Shown in pieces: positions 26,065 to 36,246 of a stretch of 49,375 nt of DNA. The notes below the pieces were generated by a model that was given only the letters and a program-made list of their open reading frames with translations, was not told the origin of the DNA and did no database searches. Source of the stretch: Acidobacteriota bacterium (GTDB taxonomy: Bacteria; Acidobacteriota; Terriglobia; Acidiferrales; UBA7541). The position numbers were made by a program, and so were the translations under genes. Each line of letters begins with the position of its first letter. Position 1 is the first letter of the stretch. The stretch lies in the NCBI GenBank assembly GCA_013289695.1, contig JABCZK010000035.1, positions 1-49,375 of the forward strand, written 5' to 3'.

Positions 26065-27312
26065 ATGCACTCCGAGCAGTCAGCAACCGCTGCCAACGGT
26101 CCCCCGTCTAACGCTGTGATGGGACGCCGTCTGGAACTCGACGCCGCGCGCGGGCTGATGCTGGTATGGATCACCCTGACGCATTTGCCCACGGCCGCCA
26201 GCGCCTACGTCAACCAGCCTTTCGGCTTCGTCTCCGCCGCCGAAGGATTCATTTTCCTCTCAGCGCTTTTCACCGGAAGAATTTATTTCCGCCTGGCGGA
26301 ACACGATGGCTACAAAGCCATGACCCTAAGGCTCTGGGCGCGCACGTGGCGCCTTTATTGTTACCACGCGCTCCTGCTGATTTTCGCGTTTCTAGTTGCC
26401 GTGCCCATCGCGTCGCGCGGCAATCGCCCCGGCCTGCACAATCTTCTGGATTTTTACTTCATGGCCGGCCCCAAACGCTCCGTCATCGAAGCGTTCCTGC
26501 TGATTTATCGCCCGCCGCTGCTCGATATTTTGCCGATGTACATCATCTTTCTCATGTTCACCTCCGGGGCGCTGCTGCTCGCGCGCAGAATCGGATGGAA
26601 GCCCATCCTGTGGACAGGTTTCTCTCTCTGGGCGCTCGCGCAATTCGGCCTGCGTGCCGATGCGTATAAGGTCGGGGCGAAAATTATCCCCGCGCACATT
26701 CCTCTGAACGAAATGGGCTCCTTCGATCTATGGGCATGGCAATTCTTGTGGATCGCCGGCGTATGGCTCGGCGTGCGTTGGGCGCAAAATAATCTGCCGA
26801 TTGAAAAGTGGGCGAAGCGCGCCGTAGTTCCCGCGGTCTTGATCGCCGTGGCGTGCTTTGTGTTGCGGTGCACGATCGAGTACGGCTTGCGGCTCGGCCC
26901 AACCGAATTCCTCTTCGACAAATGGCACCTGGGTCCGCTGCGCCTGCTGGATTTCACCGCCGTGGCGATGCTGCTGATCGTCACGCAGAGAATTTGGAAG
27001 CCGCTGGCGGTCGGCCCGTTAGTCCTGATGGGCCAATCATCCCTGCAGGTGTTTTGCGTACATCTGCTGTGCTGCTTCGCGGGACTGACGTTGCTGGGTA
27101 ACGCCTCCAAAATAAGCGGCTGGAAGCAGATCGCGCTGCTGAGCGGCACATTCGCGGCGATGCTCATCGCCGCGAAGCTTTTCGCGAAAAGCGAGGCCAA
27201 GCACGAACGCAAACCAAAAACAGAAAGTTCTCCCGGGCCGCCCGCACCTATCGTGCAGAAAACCTATGTGCCGCCGGGAAGGGAATCAAATGAAGCGGAA
27301 CAATCTCGCTGA
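26065..27312 (+). CDS. OpgC-like membrane acyltransferase
   Basis: A 415-aa inner-membrane protein of about ten hydrophobic helices. The N-terminal GRRLELDAARGLMLVWITLTH, the FGFVSAAEGFIFLSALFTGRIY segment and the late MGQSSLQVFCVHLL motif match the OpgC family, which in proteobacteria adds succinyl groups to periplasmic glucans and belongs to the acyltransferase-3 clan. The C-terminal 45 residues are a hydrophilic Lys/Pro-rich tail. No opgG or opgH is near, so the acceptor here is unknown. Start ATG 26065; the ribosome site is weak. Confidence 0.8.
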   Translation: MHSEQSATAANGPPSNAVMGRRLELDAARGLMLVWITLTHLPTAASAYVNQPFGFVSAAEGFIFLSALFTGRIYFRLAEHDGYKAMTLRLWARTWRLYCYHALLLIFAFLVAVPIASRGNRPGLHNLLDFYFMAGPKRSVIEAFLLIYRPPLLDILPMYIIFLMFTSGALLLARRIGWKPILWTGFSLWALAQFGLRADAYKVGAKIIPAHIPLNEMGSFDLWAWQFLWIAGVWLGVRWAQNNLPIEKWAKRAVVPAVLIAVACFVLRCTIEYGLRLGPTEFLFDKWHLGPLRLLDFTAVAMLLIVTQRIWKPLAVGPLVLMGQSSLQVFCVHLLCCFAGLTLLGNASKISGWKQIALLSGTFAAMLIAAKLFAKSEAKHERKPKTESSPGPPAPIVQKTYVPPGRESNEAEQSR

Positions 27313-27492
27313 CGACGCGCCCGCCGAAAAAATGTTGCGCGTCATCCCGCCTGCCCTGAGTGCCTTCCGCGAAGGGAACAGAGTCCCGCGCTTTTTCTTT
27401 CCCGCCGCAGTGTGGCGGGCGCCGGACGCAGAGAGGGATCTGCTTTTTCGTGGAAATATGGTCCAGCTTCGCGTAACGCGGGACGGGCACTC
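27313..27492. other. Gap between opgC-like gene and AMP_N gene
   Basis: Non-coding 180 bases between convergent genes. It has CCCGCGC...GCGGGCGCC-type short inverted pieces but no clean terminator with a T-run. I see no missing part of the neighbouring aminopeptidase-like gene here. Confidence 0.4.
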
Positions 27493-28083
27493 CTACTGGC
27501 GCGCATGCTGCTTCATCGCCCGCTCAATATCCCTTGGAGCGTATGGCAGCGCGGGGTTCACCACTTCGTGTCCCGTAGCCGTAATTAGAAAAGTATCTTC
27601 AACAAAGAAAGCCTGATTTCCCGCAGTCAGCAGCGGCTCGAAGCGAAGCACGTTTCCAGCCTGAAAAGTTTTCGGCGCGCCCTCCGCCATAGCAATCCCC
27701 AATTCCTGTTCATTCGTTGCGCCCGGATCGAAGAAAACGGCATCGACGCCATGCAAGTCCGCCCCGAAAGGCATCCGCGGCGGCACAAACAACCACGATT
27801 CTTTTTTTGTGCCGTCCAGCGCCAGAATCGCAGCGTGCGCGTTGGCCAAGCCGGTAAAGTAGTAGAAGCTCGGGTCCTGGTGGAACTCGGATTCGTCCCA
27901 ATGCTTCATTCCCCAAGCCGAGCGCGGCAAAATAATTCCATCGGGCACTTTCTCCAGCGCCGCTTTGCGCCGTGCCTGAAACTCCGGCGCGTCAATCACT
28001 GTAGGCGCAGTGGCGTTGTGACCGAACGCCGCAAATCCCCGACAGAAGAAAGCCAGAAGACACACGCACACAGAAGTTTTCAT
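27493..28083 (-). CDS. Exported aminopeptidase-P-like protein lacking the central M24 catalytic core
   Basis: A 196-aa protein that starts with a signal peptide (MKTSVCVCLLAFFCRGFAAFG). Residues about 35-105 are an aminopeptidase P N-terminal domain (RRKAALEKVPDGIILPRSAW, then FYYFTGLANAHAAILAL). From about residue 140 the sequence looks like the last part of an M24 peptidase: FQAGNVLRFEPLLTAG (the EP metal-ligand strand) and AFFVEDTFLITATGHEVV (the VED metal-ligand strand). The central 150-200 residues that would carry the D, D and H metal ligands are absent. It could be a gene that has lost its core in frame, or a shortened family with a non-catalytic role. Full enzymes are usually above 400 aa. 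Confidence 0.7.
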   Translation of the reverse strand: MKTSVCVCLLAFFCRGFAAFGHNATAPTVIDAPEFQARRKAALEKVPDGIILPRSAWGMKHWDESEFHQDPSFYYFTGLANAHAAILALDGTKKESWLFVPPRMPFGADLHGVDAVFFDPGATNEQELGIAMAEGAPKTFQAGNVLRFEPLLTAGNQAFFVEDTFLITATGHEVVNPALPYAPRDIERAMKQHARQ

Positions 28084-28169
28084 AAGCCGCGCCCCAAACG
28101 CCCCACCCGCAGATCGGCCCCATGTACATCCAAACTTGGAGAAATAACGTCTATCAGGTACGCAACGCC

Positions 28170-30632
28170 CTACTCATACCGCAACGTAATCATCGGATCC
28201 ACGCGCACCGCCCGCCGCGCCGGTATGTAACATCCCAGCGCTGCCACAGCTACCAGAACGAATGACGCGGACAGGTAAGCGATCGGATCCAGCGCCCCCG
28301 TATTCACCAGCAAACTCTCTAGAAATCGCGAAAGGCCAGCCGCCATCGCCACGCCAATCGCGAGCCCCGCCACCACCAACTTCAATCCGAACCCAATCAC
28401 CATTCCAAAAATATTCTGCTTCTGTGCGCCCAACGCGATGCGCACCGCGATCTCGTGAATTCGCTGGTTCACGGCATATGCAATCACGCCGTACATCCCG
28501 ACCACGGCCAGCAGCAAACTCAATCCGCCCAGCGCCCCCGCAAAAGTCGCCGCAACCCGCATGAAGAAGTATCCGTTTCCGCCCTCGAGAGATGTAGTCA
28601 TAGGCATCACATCAAAAACTGGAAGATTCGGATCCAGAGCGTGCACCTGCGCCTGCACCTCACGTGCGATATCGCCCGCGGGCAGCGAGCTATGAATATG
28701 CAGCACGCGTACCGAAGAATAACTCTGCGTCAACGGCAGGTAAAAATAAGGCCCGGGATCCTCGGCGATGAACGTGCCCTTGCTGTACTTCACCACGCCC
28801 ACCACTTCCACCGGCACCGCGTCGTCCATCCCGCGCCGGAAGTGATGCCCGATCGCGTCCTGCCCCGGCCAAAGTTTTTCGGCTAGGTATTGGTTGATCA
28901 CCGCGACAGGTTGAGTCGTAGCCTGGTCGCGTTCGTCAATCGCGCGCCCGCGCAAAATTTCCATCCCCATCGTGCGGAAATAATCCGCATCCACCTTGTT
29001 GAACCCCACCGTCGGCACCTGGGCTGCCGGCACGCCGCGCTGCGATTCGCTCCACAGCGGATTGCGCCCCGCGCTGTAGTAACCCATCGGCACCGAGTAA
29101 GCGAACGCCGCGGAGTCAACTCCAGGCAAAGCGCGCACACGGCTGCCGAGTTCGCGATAAAAATTCGCGCCGCGCTGCTCGTCGTAACCGAGTTCGTGCA
29201 CGTCCATCGTGAGGTTCAGTACGTGCTCGGGCTTGAATCCCAGGTCGGCCTTTTGTGCGTGCTGCAAGCTTCGCAGGAAAAGTCCCGCCATGATCAGTAC
29301 CACCAGCGACCCCGCCGTCTGCGCGATCACCAACACGCTGCGCAGCCGGTTGTGCGCGATTCCACCAGTCAGGCTGCGCCCGCTTGCGCGCAGCGTTTCG
29401 TTCAAGTCAATTCGCGTCGCGCGCCACGCCGGCGCCAAGCCCGCCAGCAGTCCCGAAATCACGGCCAGCGAGGCGACGAACAGAAACATCCGCCAGTCAA
29501 AAGGCTGCGTGGTGCGCAACGCCATATCGCCCGGCAACTGCAGCGTTTCAATCCATTTCATCAGCCACATGCCGATGAACGCGCCACCCGCAGCTCCCAG
29601 CCCCGAAAGCAGCAAACTCTCCGTGAGCAATTGGCGAAATAGCCGCGCGCGGCCTGCACCCAACGCGGCGCGCACCGCCATTTCCTTGGCGCGCATCGAA
29701 GCCCGCGCCAGCAGCAGGTTGGTCACGTTCACGCAAGTCACTACCATCACCAGCCCCACCAGGCCCATGAATACCGAAGCGATCACCGGCCAGAAACTCG
29801 CCGACGCTGCTTCCGGCCGCGCCAGTTTTTCCGGAATCAAATCCATCTTCAATCCCGCGTCCGTCTGCGGATACGCGCGCGCCAGATTGTCCGCGATCAC
29901 TTGCAGCGAAGCGCTGGCCTGCGCCATGGAAACGCCGGGCTTCAAATGCGCCAGCACCCGCAGCTGGCGCTGCGTCCGATCCGTGAGAATGTCCACCGAC
30001 CCAGCGCTGCTAGCAAACATCCCCAGCGGCGCGTAGGCGTCCGAGTCCACGATATAAAACGTTCCGAAAAAGCGTTTGGGCGCAACTCCGATGATCGTCA
30101 CCGGCTGCCCATTCAAATTCACGCTTTTGCCCACCACTGACGGGTCGCCGTTGAATCGTCGCATCCAATACGCGTAACCCAGGACAATCACGGGATCGGC
30201 GCCCGCCGTCTCCCCCTCGCTCGGCAGAAACAACCGCCCCAGCGCAGGCTGCGCGCCCAGCATGGAAAAATAATTCCCCTTGGCGAACGTCACAAAAACG
30301 CGTTCGCTGCGATTGCCAGTACTCAGCCCCGCGAAGTTCACCAGAAACGCCGTCATGTCCGACGTCACCTGGCTGTGCGCCTCAAAATCCTGCAAATCAG
30401 CGTTGGAAACTTCGTGCGGGAAGGCGGCCTTGGGGTCCTCGCATGCCATCACAATCAGCCGCCCCGGATCGCGCACCGGCAGCGGGCTGAACAAGAACGA
30501 ATTGACGATGCTAAAGACCGCCGTGTTCGCGCCGATCCCCAACGCCAGTGTCAACACCACCACCACACTGAACCCCGGATTCTTCAGCAGCATCCGCAGC
30601 CCGACCCGAATGTCCTGAACAATCGTCCCCAT
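28170..30632 (-). CDS. MacB/FtsX-type ABC permease without ATPase (ADOP type)
   Basis: An 820-aa membrane protein made of two MacB_PCD plus FtsX units. It opens with [35 protein letters not shown], the classic N-terminal signature, followed by a periplasmic domain ([26 protein letters not shown]). FtsX helices lie near residues 280-400, the second unit starts at [19 protein letters not shown], and the last helices end at [20 protein letters not shown]. Such duplicated 'orphan' permeases are especially common in Acidobacteriota; neither an ATPase nor PadR is adjacent here. The start ATG has GGAGG upstream. The substrate is unknown; export of small molecules or lipoprotein handling are both possible. 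Confidence 0.9.
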   Translation of the reverse strand: MGTIVQDIRVGLRMLLKNPGFSVVVVLTLALGIGANTAVFSIVNSFLFSPLPVRDPGRLIVMACEDPKAAFPHEVSNADLQDFEAHSQVTSDMTAFLVNFAGLSTGNRSERVFVTFAKGNYFSMLGAQPALGRLFLPSEGETAGADPVIVLGYAYWMRRFNGDPSVVGKSVNLNGQPVTIIGVAPKRFFGTFYIVDSDAYAPLGMFASSAGSVDILTDRTQRQLRVLAHLKPGVSMAQASASLQVIADNLARAYPQTDAGLKMDLIPEKLARPEAASASFWPVIASVFMGLVGLVMVVTCVNVTNLLLARASMRAKEMAVRAALGAGRARLFRQLLTESLLLSGLGAAGGAFIGMWLMKWIETLQLPGDMALRTTQPFDWRMFLFVASLAVISGLLAGLAPAWRATRIDLNETLRASGRSLTGGIAHNRLRSVLVIAQTAGSLVVLIMAGLFLRSLQHAQKADLGFKPEHVLNLTMDVHELGYDEQRGANFYRELGSRVRALPGVDSAAFAYSVPMGYYSAGRNPLWSESQRGVPAAQVPTVGFNKVDADYFRTMGMEILRGRAIDERDQATTQPVAVINQYLAEKLWPGQDAIGHHFRRGMDDAVPVEVVGVVKYSKGTFIAEDPGPYFYLPLTQSYSSVRVLHIHSSLPAGDIAREVQAQVHALDPNLPVFDVMPMTTSLEGGNGYFFMRVAATFAGALGGLSLLLAVVGMYGVIAYAVNQRIHEIAVRIALGAQKQNIFGMVIGFGLKLVVAGLAIGVAMAAGLSRFLESLLVNTGALDPIAYLSASFVLVAVAALGCYIPARRAVRVDPMITLRYE

Positions 30633-31126
30633 GTCGCCTCCACGATGTTTGTCGAGAATGCCGCGAACGCAGGAAATAGCCTAGGCCATCTTGAGCATCT
30701 TCGCTTCCAAATTGGCCGTCACGCATAACGCTGATCACACATGAGTTATTTCAATTGTCGAGCAGCACGCCGAGGGTAGAATGTCCGCATGTGGGACGCT
30801 CCATAGCGTGAATGAACATGCGCAAATCAGCCGAGCAACGCAATCCCACTGAAACCGCGCCGGAAATCCACGCGAAAAGTCGCCAATCTAACCCATTGGG
30901 GAACAGCCATGCTCCCTTCGATCCGCTCAGGTGAGTCTCGCGCGATCCTCGCCGGGCAAACTCCACCACAACGTTCCCGGCCTAGCGCGCTGATCCGAGC
31001 AGATGAAAAGGCGGCGTGCAGCCGTCAGCTTTGCTCTCCGGTAACGTTCAGATAGCTTGATTATTGCGTTCTTGTTTGGTAAACACTACACCTCCGGTTG
31101 AGATGGCACCGCAAGCGGAGGTGGAC
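30633..31126. other. Intergenic region between permease and propeller gene
   Basis: About 494 bases with no supported gene. A weak promoter-like pair for the plus-strand gene is TTGATT (31057-31062) and TAAACA (31080-31085) with a 17-base spacer; it matches the consensus only partly. Other short ORFs here do not show coding bias. Confidence 0.35.
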
Positions 31127-32281
31127 ATGTTTGCAAAACGCCTGGGGGTTGCAGTTGGCAGTCTGCTGGCACTGCTGGTCAGCGGTTGCGGCGGAGGAAA
31201 TTCGAATCTCATGCCTACGCCTCCCGCAAATACCTGTACGCCCGCAACCCAGCCGGCATTTGCCTACGTCCTGGATGCCGTCAACACCGACTCTGTTTCG
31301 ATGTTCACCATAGACTCCTGCACCGGCGCCCTAATGCCCACGAATCCTGCAATCGTCGCGACCGGGTTCCAAGGCGCAAACATGGTCGTCGATCCCAGCG
31401 GCAAGTTTGTCTACGTGGCGAATCTTGTCTCCAACGCCTCTGACCAAGCCACCATCTCGATGTACACCATCGATTCCAGCACCGGTGTCCTTACTCCGAC
31501 AACGCCAGCCACCATCGCGACGGGATTTTTGCCGCAGGGAATCGGCATCGATCCTTTCAGCAGATTCGTTTACACCGCGAACAGCGACAGCAACACGGTC
31601 TCCATGTTCACCATCAATCCAGCCACGGGAGTCTTGACGCCCATCATGCCCGCTTCCGTTGCCACCGGTTCGAGCCCCCTCTCCGTCACGGTTCACCCTT
31701 CCGGCGAATTCGCCTACGTTGCGAACCAAGACGACGACACAATTTCCATGTACACGATCAACCCCAATTCCGGAGTGTTAGCCCCGACGACGCCTGCAAC
31801 GGTGCCGACCGGAGGCTCGCCGTTTGGCGTCACCGTGGATCCCTCCGGCAAATTCGCCTACGTCCCCAACACCTACGCCAACAACACCGTGTCGCAATAC
31901 ACCATCGATCCCGTCACCGGAGTCTTGAGCCCGAGTATGCTCAGCGAGGTCCTCACGGGAAACCAGCCCACTTCCGTGATCGTGGACCCCACAGGCAAAT
32001 TTGCGTACGTGATGAACCGGCTGGACAACACAGTTTCCATGTACGTGCTCGACGCCAACACGGGAAACCTGACGCCAAATTTGCCGGCCACGATCGCGAC
32101 CGGGCTGCAACCATACCGTGGTGCGTTCGACCCTTCCGGCAAGTTCGCCTACGTGGTCAATGAAGGTGACGGCACCGTTTCGGTTTACACCCTCAATCCC
32201 AACGGCACCTTATCCTCCGCGGGAGCGTCGGAAACTGGGATCGGTCCCGTCGCTGTGGCGGCCACCGCAGGCGTCAAGTAA
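31127..32281 (+). CDS. Seven-bladed beta-propeller lipoprotein (lactonase/YncE-like)
   Basis: A 384-aa exported protein. The signal peptide ends in the lipobox LVSGC followed by Gly-rich residues, so it is probably a lipoprotein. After a short Pro/Thr linker come seven repeats of about 50 aa, each with a strand like KFAYVxN, a TVSMYTI strand and a turn such as TGVLTP (units begin near AFAYVLD, KFVYVANL, RFVYTANS, EFAYVANQ, KFAYVPNT, KFAYVMNR and KFAYVVNE). This fits a seven-bladed propeller of the 6-phosphogluconolactonase/YncE group, though no catalytic residues are known for most of them. I use the ATG at 31127 because GGAGGTG lies just before it. Confidence 0.82.
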   Translation: MFAKRLGVAVGSLLALLVSGCGGGNSNLMPTPPANTCTPATQPAFAYVLDAVNTDSVSMFTIDSCTGALMPTNPAIVATGFQGANMVVDPSGKFVYVANLVSNASDQATISMYTIDSSTGVLTPTTPATIATGFLPQGIGIDPFSRFVYTANSDSNTVSMFTINPATGVLTPIMPASVATGSSPLSVTVHPSGEFAYVANQDDDTISMYTINPNSGVLAPTTPATVPTGGSPFGVTVDPSGKFAYVPNTYANNTVSQYTIDPVTGVLSPSMLSEVLTGNQPTSVIVDPTGKFAYVMNRLDNTVSMYVLDANTGNLTPNLPATIATGLQPYRGAFDPSGKFAYVVNEGDGTVSVYTLNPNGTLSSAGASETGIGPVAVAATAGVK

Positions 32282-32458
32282 CTGCACGAGGATTGTCGCG
32301 CTTTAAGATTCTCGCGGATGAATGCTAACTTTCCGGAGCGATCCCGCGGCCGATCGGGAATCGAGCTTCCATCATTCAAACAATTCGCCGCCCAGTATGC
32401 ACCGGCACCCGAGAACCATCCGTGATAAATGTAGCGGTCGTCCTTCGCGGTGCGCAAA

Positions 32459-34264
32459 TTACCTCGGCCGACTCCCGCCGCCGCTACTCCCCCCGCTCGA
32501 ACCGCCGCTGGAGCCGCCCGCGCTTCCACCCCGCGAAGCGCTCTCTCCGCCCGATCCCGCGTAACCGCCGCTCGACCGTCCCGCCGACGACTCACGACCC
32601 CCGCCGCCCGCAGCCGCGCCACCACGGGAGCCTCCTTCACCGCCTCGTCCCGAGGAGCCCGAGCCTCCAGAGCCCGAAAAACTTCCTCGCGAATTCAGAC
32701 TGCCCGCCACGACGGGCTTCGTCGAGTGACCTCCGAGCTCCATGCCGGCTCGCACAAAAGTTCCTTTGCCGTAGTCATAGCCGATCCTGGTTTCATTTCG
32801 CTGGGCTTCGCCGGGTTTCCCGTCCCCCAATTTGGGGCGTGTCGCCGCGTCGGCCAGCAATCGCCCTTCAATGCTAGGCGGCTGCGCCTTGGCAAGTCCC
32901 GGATTCGCGCGCGCGCGAAATTCTTTCGGAGTTGCCGCCAAAGTCTCAACTTCTAATTTGGGGCTGTAGTTGATCCGTTCGAGATGCTCGCCGCCCTTCG
33001 CGGTTTCCACCGTGTAAATCCCGTGCTTCAGATTTACCGGCGGCTTGTCCTTCTGGTCGGACGGGTCGACCGGCACAAACCCCGTTTTCTTCCCGTCTCT
33101 CACCCAGTGCACGGGGTGGTGCGGTCTTCTGGGCCGAACTACAACGTGATAGCCGTGATTGCGGTAGATCCAGCGGGCGTAGTGGCAAACCGGCCAGCTC
33201 CATGGCTGGCGCAGGTCCCAGCGGTAGGCCGCTTCAGAGAGCGTAACGAGTTCCGCCGGCGTGTTCGCGATTGCTATTCTGTTGTACCACGTGGGGAACG
33301 GGCACTCGCTCACCAGCGTGCGGAACGTGACCGGCACAGGCGGCGTCTGCCGCGGCGTTCCGCTCTGCACGCCAGACTGCGCCGTCGCGGGTCGCTGCGC
33401 CGCGGGCTCTTGCGCGGCCGGCGGAGCCGCGAGCGCTTCCCAGGTTTCCTGCGACGGCTCCCAACACATCCCGTAAGGCGCGCAAGCGGAAAACGTTCCG
33501 CGCGCGTACATGTCCGTCAGGCCCGGGATCGGCGATGAAAGGCCCGACGCTTTTAACGCAGCCTGCATCGCCGTGGTTCGCGCGTCGTAACGCGCCGCGA
33601 CCCACGGGTCCCAATCCCCCGGCACGGTTGATTGTGCTGCGTCACCGATTCGTGGTGTTTGCCCATCCGTATACGTCAGTGTCTGTCCCTTCGCGACGTG
33701 AATTTTCTTCGGACCGCTTTGCCCGAAATCAAATCCGGATTCCGCCTGCGGCGTGAACACCATTGCGTCCAGGTAGCTGTCCAAGCGAACAAAAGAGCTT
33801 TCCGGGTAAATAACTCGAAACTCGCCGATTGGAACGCCAACGATAAAAAACTCGCCCGGCACTGTTTTTACTCCGGTGGTGATCGTTCCCGACACCAGTT
33901 CCAATCGGGCTGAAGGCGTGCCATTGGTCGCGGTCAGTTGCGCGAACAGAATCACGGTGTTTTCCGCGACGTAAATCACCGAGCCGCTTTCAAATTCGAT
34001 TTCGGCTCGGCCGTCAGCGCCCGTCGCCAGCGCGAAGCCGTTCTCGCTGGGCAAGTTCACATCCGCCTGTTCCCACGGCTTCTTCAAGTCCGGCCGCGTG
34101 CCGTCTCCGCGGTTAAAACGCACGTCGCCTTGCATGTAGCTCACGCGCACCAGCTGCGGCTCGCTTGGTGCCGCCGCTGTTGCCGGCTCTGCGTTCACTG
34201 AAGTAGGAAAAAACGCTGCGCAAATTGCCAGGAAGGGCACTGCGAGGTGACCGAAAGGCTTCAT
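32459..34264 (-). CDS. Exported FecR/DUF6600-like protein with Gly/Ser-rich tail
   Basis: A 601-aa protein with a signal peptide (GHLAVPFLAICAAFFPTSVNA). Residues about 40-220 look like a FecR-type beta domain (YMQGDVRFNRGDG..., ATGADGRAEIEFESGSVIYVAENT, FEFRVIYP-like strands). The centre (WDPWVAARYDARTT...) and the later motif VSECPFPTWYNRIA / YRWDLRQPWSWPVCHYARWIY match DUF6600-type acidobacterial proteins as I recall them. The last 70 residues are almost only Gly, Ser and Arg (GGSSGG repeats) and may be disordered or wall-associated. I chose the second ATG at 34264, which has GGAGG six bases upstream, over the ATG at 34270 that touches the GGAGG. Role unknown. Confidence 0.75.
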   Translation of the reverse strand: MKPFGHLAVPFLAICAAFFPTSVNAEPATAAAPSEPQLVRVSYMQGDVRFNRGDGTRPDLKKPWEQADVNLPSENGFALATGADGRAEIEFESGSVIYVAENTVILFAQLTATNGTPSARLELVSGTITTGVKTVPGEFFIVGVPIGEFRVIYPESSFVRLDSYLDAMVFTPQAESGFDFGQSGPKKIHVAKGQTLTYTDGQTPRIGDAAQSTVPGDWDPWVAARYDARTTAMQAALKASGLSSPIPGLTDMYARGTFSACAPYGMCWEPSQETWEALAAPPAAQEPAAQRPATAQSGVQSGTPRQTPPVPVTFRTLVSECPFPTWYNRIAIANTPAELVTLSEAAYRWDLRQPWSWPVCHYARWIYRNHGYHVVVRPRRPHHPVHWVRDGKKTGFVPVDPSDQKDKPPVNLKHGIYTVETAKGGEHLERINYSPKLEVETLAATPKEFRARANPGLAKAQPPSIEGRLLADAATRPKLGDGKPGEAQRNETRIGYDYGKGTFVRAGMELGGHSTKPVVAGSLNSRGSFSGSGGSGSSGRGGEGGSRGGAAAGGGGRESSAGRSSGGYAGSGGESASRGGSAGGSSGGSSGGSSGGGSRPR

Positions 34265-34352
34265 ACGCATCCTCCGCGTAAAGCATTTCAGGTTCTGCCG
34301 CGTATGACGGATGATACGCCGCGCGCGTTACATCGCATTGGACGCACGGTTC

Positions 34353-35078
34353 TTAGGAAATGCGCGTTCCGACGTGCACCAACACTGGAGAACCTTCCGC
34401 GATAAACGCAGAATCCGGCGTGCCGCGCAGAATTTCGCGGAACCCCGCGCCGTAAAGCGCCCCGCCGTCGCCGTCAAATCTGGCGCTCTTGCTAACCCAC
34501 ACCCGCCACGGGTCGTGCGACACCCGGTACTCGATGCTCTCGTCCGCGCTCTTCGCCGAATACCCCCAGTAATGCTCAGTGATGAAGTTCTCGAGCGTTC
34601 CTTCCGCCACGCGCGACGGCGCGCCGCTCGCCTGCGCGCTTAGCTGAAATTGTCCGCCGCGCCACCTCCAACCATATTCTGCCGCCAGCCCATCCGCATT
34701 GCGCGCGATGCGATGCCACATCGGGCAGGCATCATATTTCTCGCCGTACATCAGCCGCGCGAACCGCGCGATCGCCATGCGCGGCACCAGTTCGCGCACA
34801 AACACCACGCCACGCCGGATTTCGCCCCCCTCGCGCCGCCGCACGTAAAAACGCAGATTCACTTCGTCGAAATTGCTGTGGAAGGGAACTGCCAGGCATC
34901 CGTAAAGTTTGGTGCGCAGGAACTGAAACCCCACGAGGCTTACAAAGGTCCGGCCTTCGAACGTATCGAGCTCAACTCCGCGCGGAACGTACTGCCGCAA
35001 AATTTCCGGCTCAACTTCATAGTTCAACATCACCAGGTCGCGCCACTCCGCCGATAAGAAGACCCGGCGCTCCGCCAT
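34353..35078 (-). CDS. DUF2071/YqjF-family protein
   Basis: A 241-aa soluble protein starting FLSAEWRDLVMLNYEVEPEILRQYVPRGVELDTFEG, characteristic of the DUF2071 (YqjF) family. The conserved core goes on through SLVGFQFLRTKLYG, NFDEVNLRFYVRR, GVVFVRELVPRMAIARFARLMYGEKY and ends in a beta-rich half (FITEHYWGY). Biochemical function is not established for the family. Its start overlaps the stop of the upstream SDR-like gene by one base (TGATG), so the two are translationally coupled. Confidence 0.85.
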   Translation of the reverse strand: MAERRVFLSAEWRDLVMLNYEVEPEILRQYVPRGVELDTFEGRTFVSLVGFQFLRTKLYGCLAVPFHSNFDEVNLRFYVRRREGGEIRRGVVFVRELVPRMAIARFARLMYGEKYDACPMWHRIARNADGLAAEYGWRWRGGQFQLSAQASGAPSRVAEGTLENFITEHYWGYSAKSADESIEYRVSHDPWRVWVSKSARFDGDGGALYGAGFREILRGTPDSAFIAEGSPVLVHVGTRIS

Positions 35079-35722
35079 CAGTACGCAACAGTGAAGCGCT
35101 GGCCCTGAAAATGTGGCCTCTCGAGTTCGTCCACGATGGCCCCCGCGAAATCCTCCGCGGAGATATAACTCTTGCCCTTATCGTCTACCAGCAACTGATC
35201 CGTCCCGGTGCGATATTTTCCCGTGCGCGCGCCAGGAGCGATCAGCGCCGCGGGGCTCACCGCGGTCCAGTCGAACTCCGCCATTCCTGCTTTGCGATAA
35301 ACCTCCAGTGCCTCGCGATGCGCCAGCGCAATCGCTTTCCACTCGGCGGGAAAATCCGGCCTATCCATCAGCTGCACTCCCGGCTTAACCTCCAGGCTTC
35401 CCGCGCCGCTCACCACGATCAAGCGGATCGGCTCAACGCGCGTCAGCGCCTCAATCAACGCATGCGCCGCCTTCACCACCAGGTTCTGTTCGCCCTTGCC
35501 CGGCCCGTAAGCGCTCAAGACCACATCGTGATCCACCGCCGCCGTCGCAATCGTGTCCGGTTTGAAAATGTCGCCGGTGTGATAATCCAGACTCGCGCGA
35601 TGCTCCCCCGTGCCCGATGTGTCTCGCACCAGTGCCGTCACGTGATGTCCGCGATTCAGCGCCTCATGCAAAATGCGCTGCCCGATCATTCCGCTGGATC
35701 CGATGAGCATTATTTTTTTCAT
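35078..35722 (-). CDS. NAD(P)-binding SDR-like oxidoreductase
   Basis: A 214-aa protein with an N-terminal Rossmann motif KIMLIGSSGMIGQRILHEAL (GxxGxxG) and an atypical-SDR layout: YHTGDIFKPDTI, VVLSAYGPGKGE, LIVVSGAGSLEV and FDWTAVSPAALIAPGARTG. No YxxxK catalytic pair is evident at the usual place, in line with atypical SDRs of the NAD(P)H-binding/NmrA-like type. A good ribosome site (AAAGGA) precedes the ATG. It is the first gene of a two-gene unit with the DUF2071 gene. Confidence 0.83.
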   Translation of the reverse strand: MKKIMLIGSSGMIGQRILHEALNRGHHVTALVRDTSGTGEHRASLDYHTGDIFKPDTIATAAVDHDVVLSAYGPGKGEQNLVVKAAHALIEALTRVEPIRLIVVSGAGSLEVKPGVQLMDRPDFPAEWKAIALAHREALEVYRKAGMAEFDWTAVSPAALIAPGARTGKYRTGTDQLLVDDKGKSYISAEDFAGAIVDELERPHFQGQRFTVAY

Positions 35723-35889
35723 AAAATAGTCCTTTGCTCGGGCGCCTGCTGCGTTCCCGCATATCGGTTTCTGGGAATGGCGAGTCGGTTATGATTAAGT
35801 GAGCTTCAAATCAGACTCGAACGTCGTTCTCAGATCGCCCGAACGACAAAGGCACGCAAAGGCCCGGCCCGCCGGAAAAGAATCGCGCT

Positions 35890-36246
35890 CTAAGCCAGTC
35901 CTGCTTCCGCTTCGGCAACCGTTGCATAGGTGTCAAAAAGCGGCGCGATCCCTGTCAAATGCAGCACGTTGTGCACGCGATGATTCAATCCCACCAGCGC
36001 CAGCTTTCGCCCCGATTTGTGGCACGAAACAAATGCGCGAACCAGCGCGCCGACCGCCATCGAATCCACCATGGGCACTTCGGTCAGATCCAGGATCAGC
36101 CGGGGCGCATCGGCGGCCGCCACCGCGTCCACAAAAATTGCCGAGGCCGTGGAAGTGAACGGTCCCTGCAACTGCAGAATTTGCTGTCCTGTGAGGCTGC
36201 TAGGTTGCGAAACCACGCGGAACGTTTCAGGCGACATGCCGCGCAT
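35890..36246 (-). CDS. STAS-domain protein (anti-sigma-factor antagonist-like), copy A
   Basis: A 118-aa single STAS domain. Strand-helix pattern matches SpoIIAA-like proteins: ILQLQGPFTSTAS, LILDLTEVPMVDSMAVGALVRAF and KLALVGLNHRVHNVLHLTGIAPLFDTYAT. The phosphorylatable Ser is in VDSMAVG. No anti-sigma kinase (RsbW) or phosphatase (RsbU) gene is near. A second STAS gene lies about 385 bases upstream on the same strand, but a repeat-rich gap separates them. Confidence 0.85.
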   Translation of the reverse strand: MRGMSPETFRVVSQPSSLTGQQILQLQGPFTSTASAIFVDAVAAADAPRLILDLTEVPMVDSMAVGALVRAFVSCHKSGRKLALVGLNHRVHNVLHLTGIAPLFDTYATVAEAEAGLA

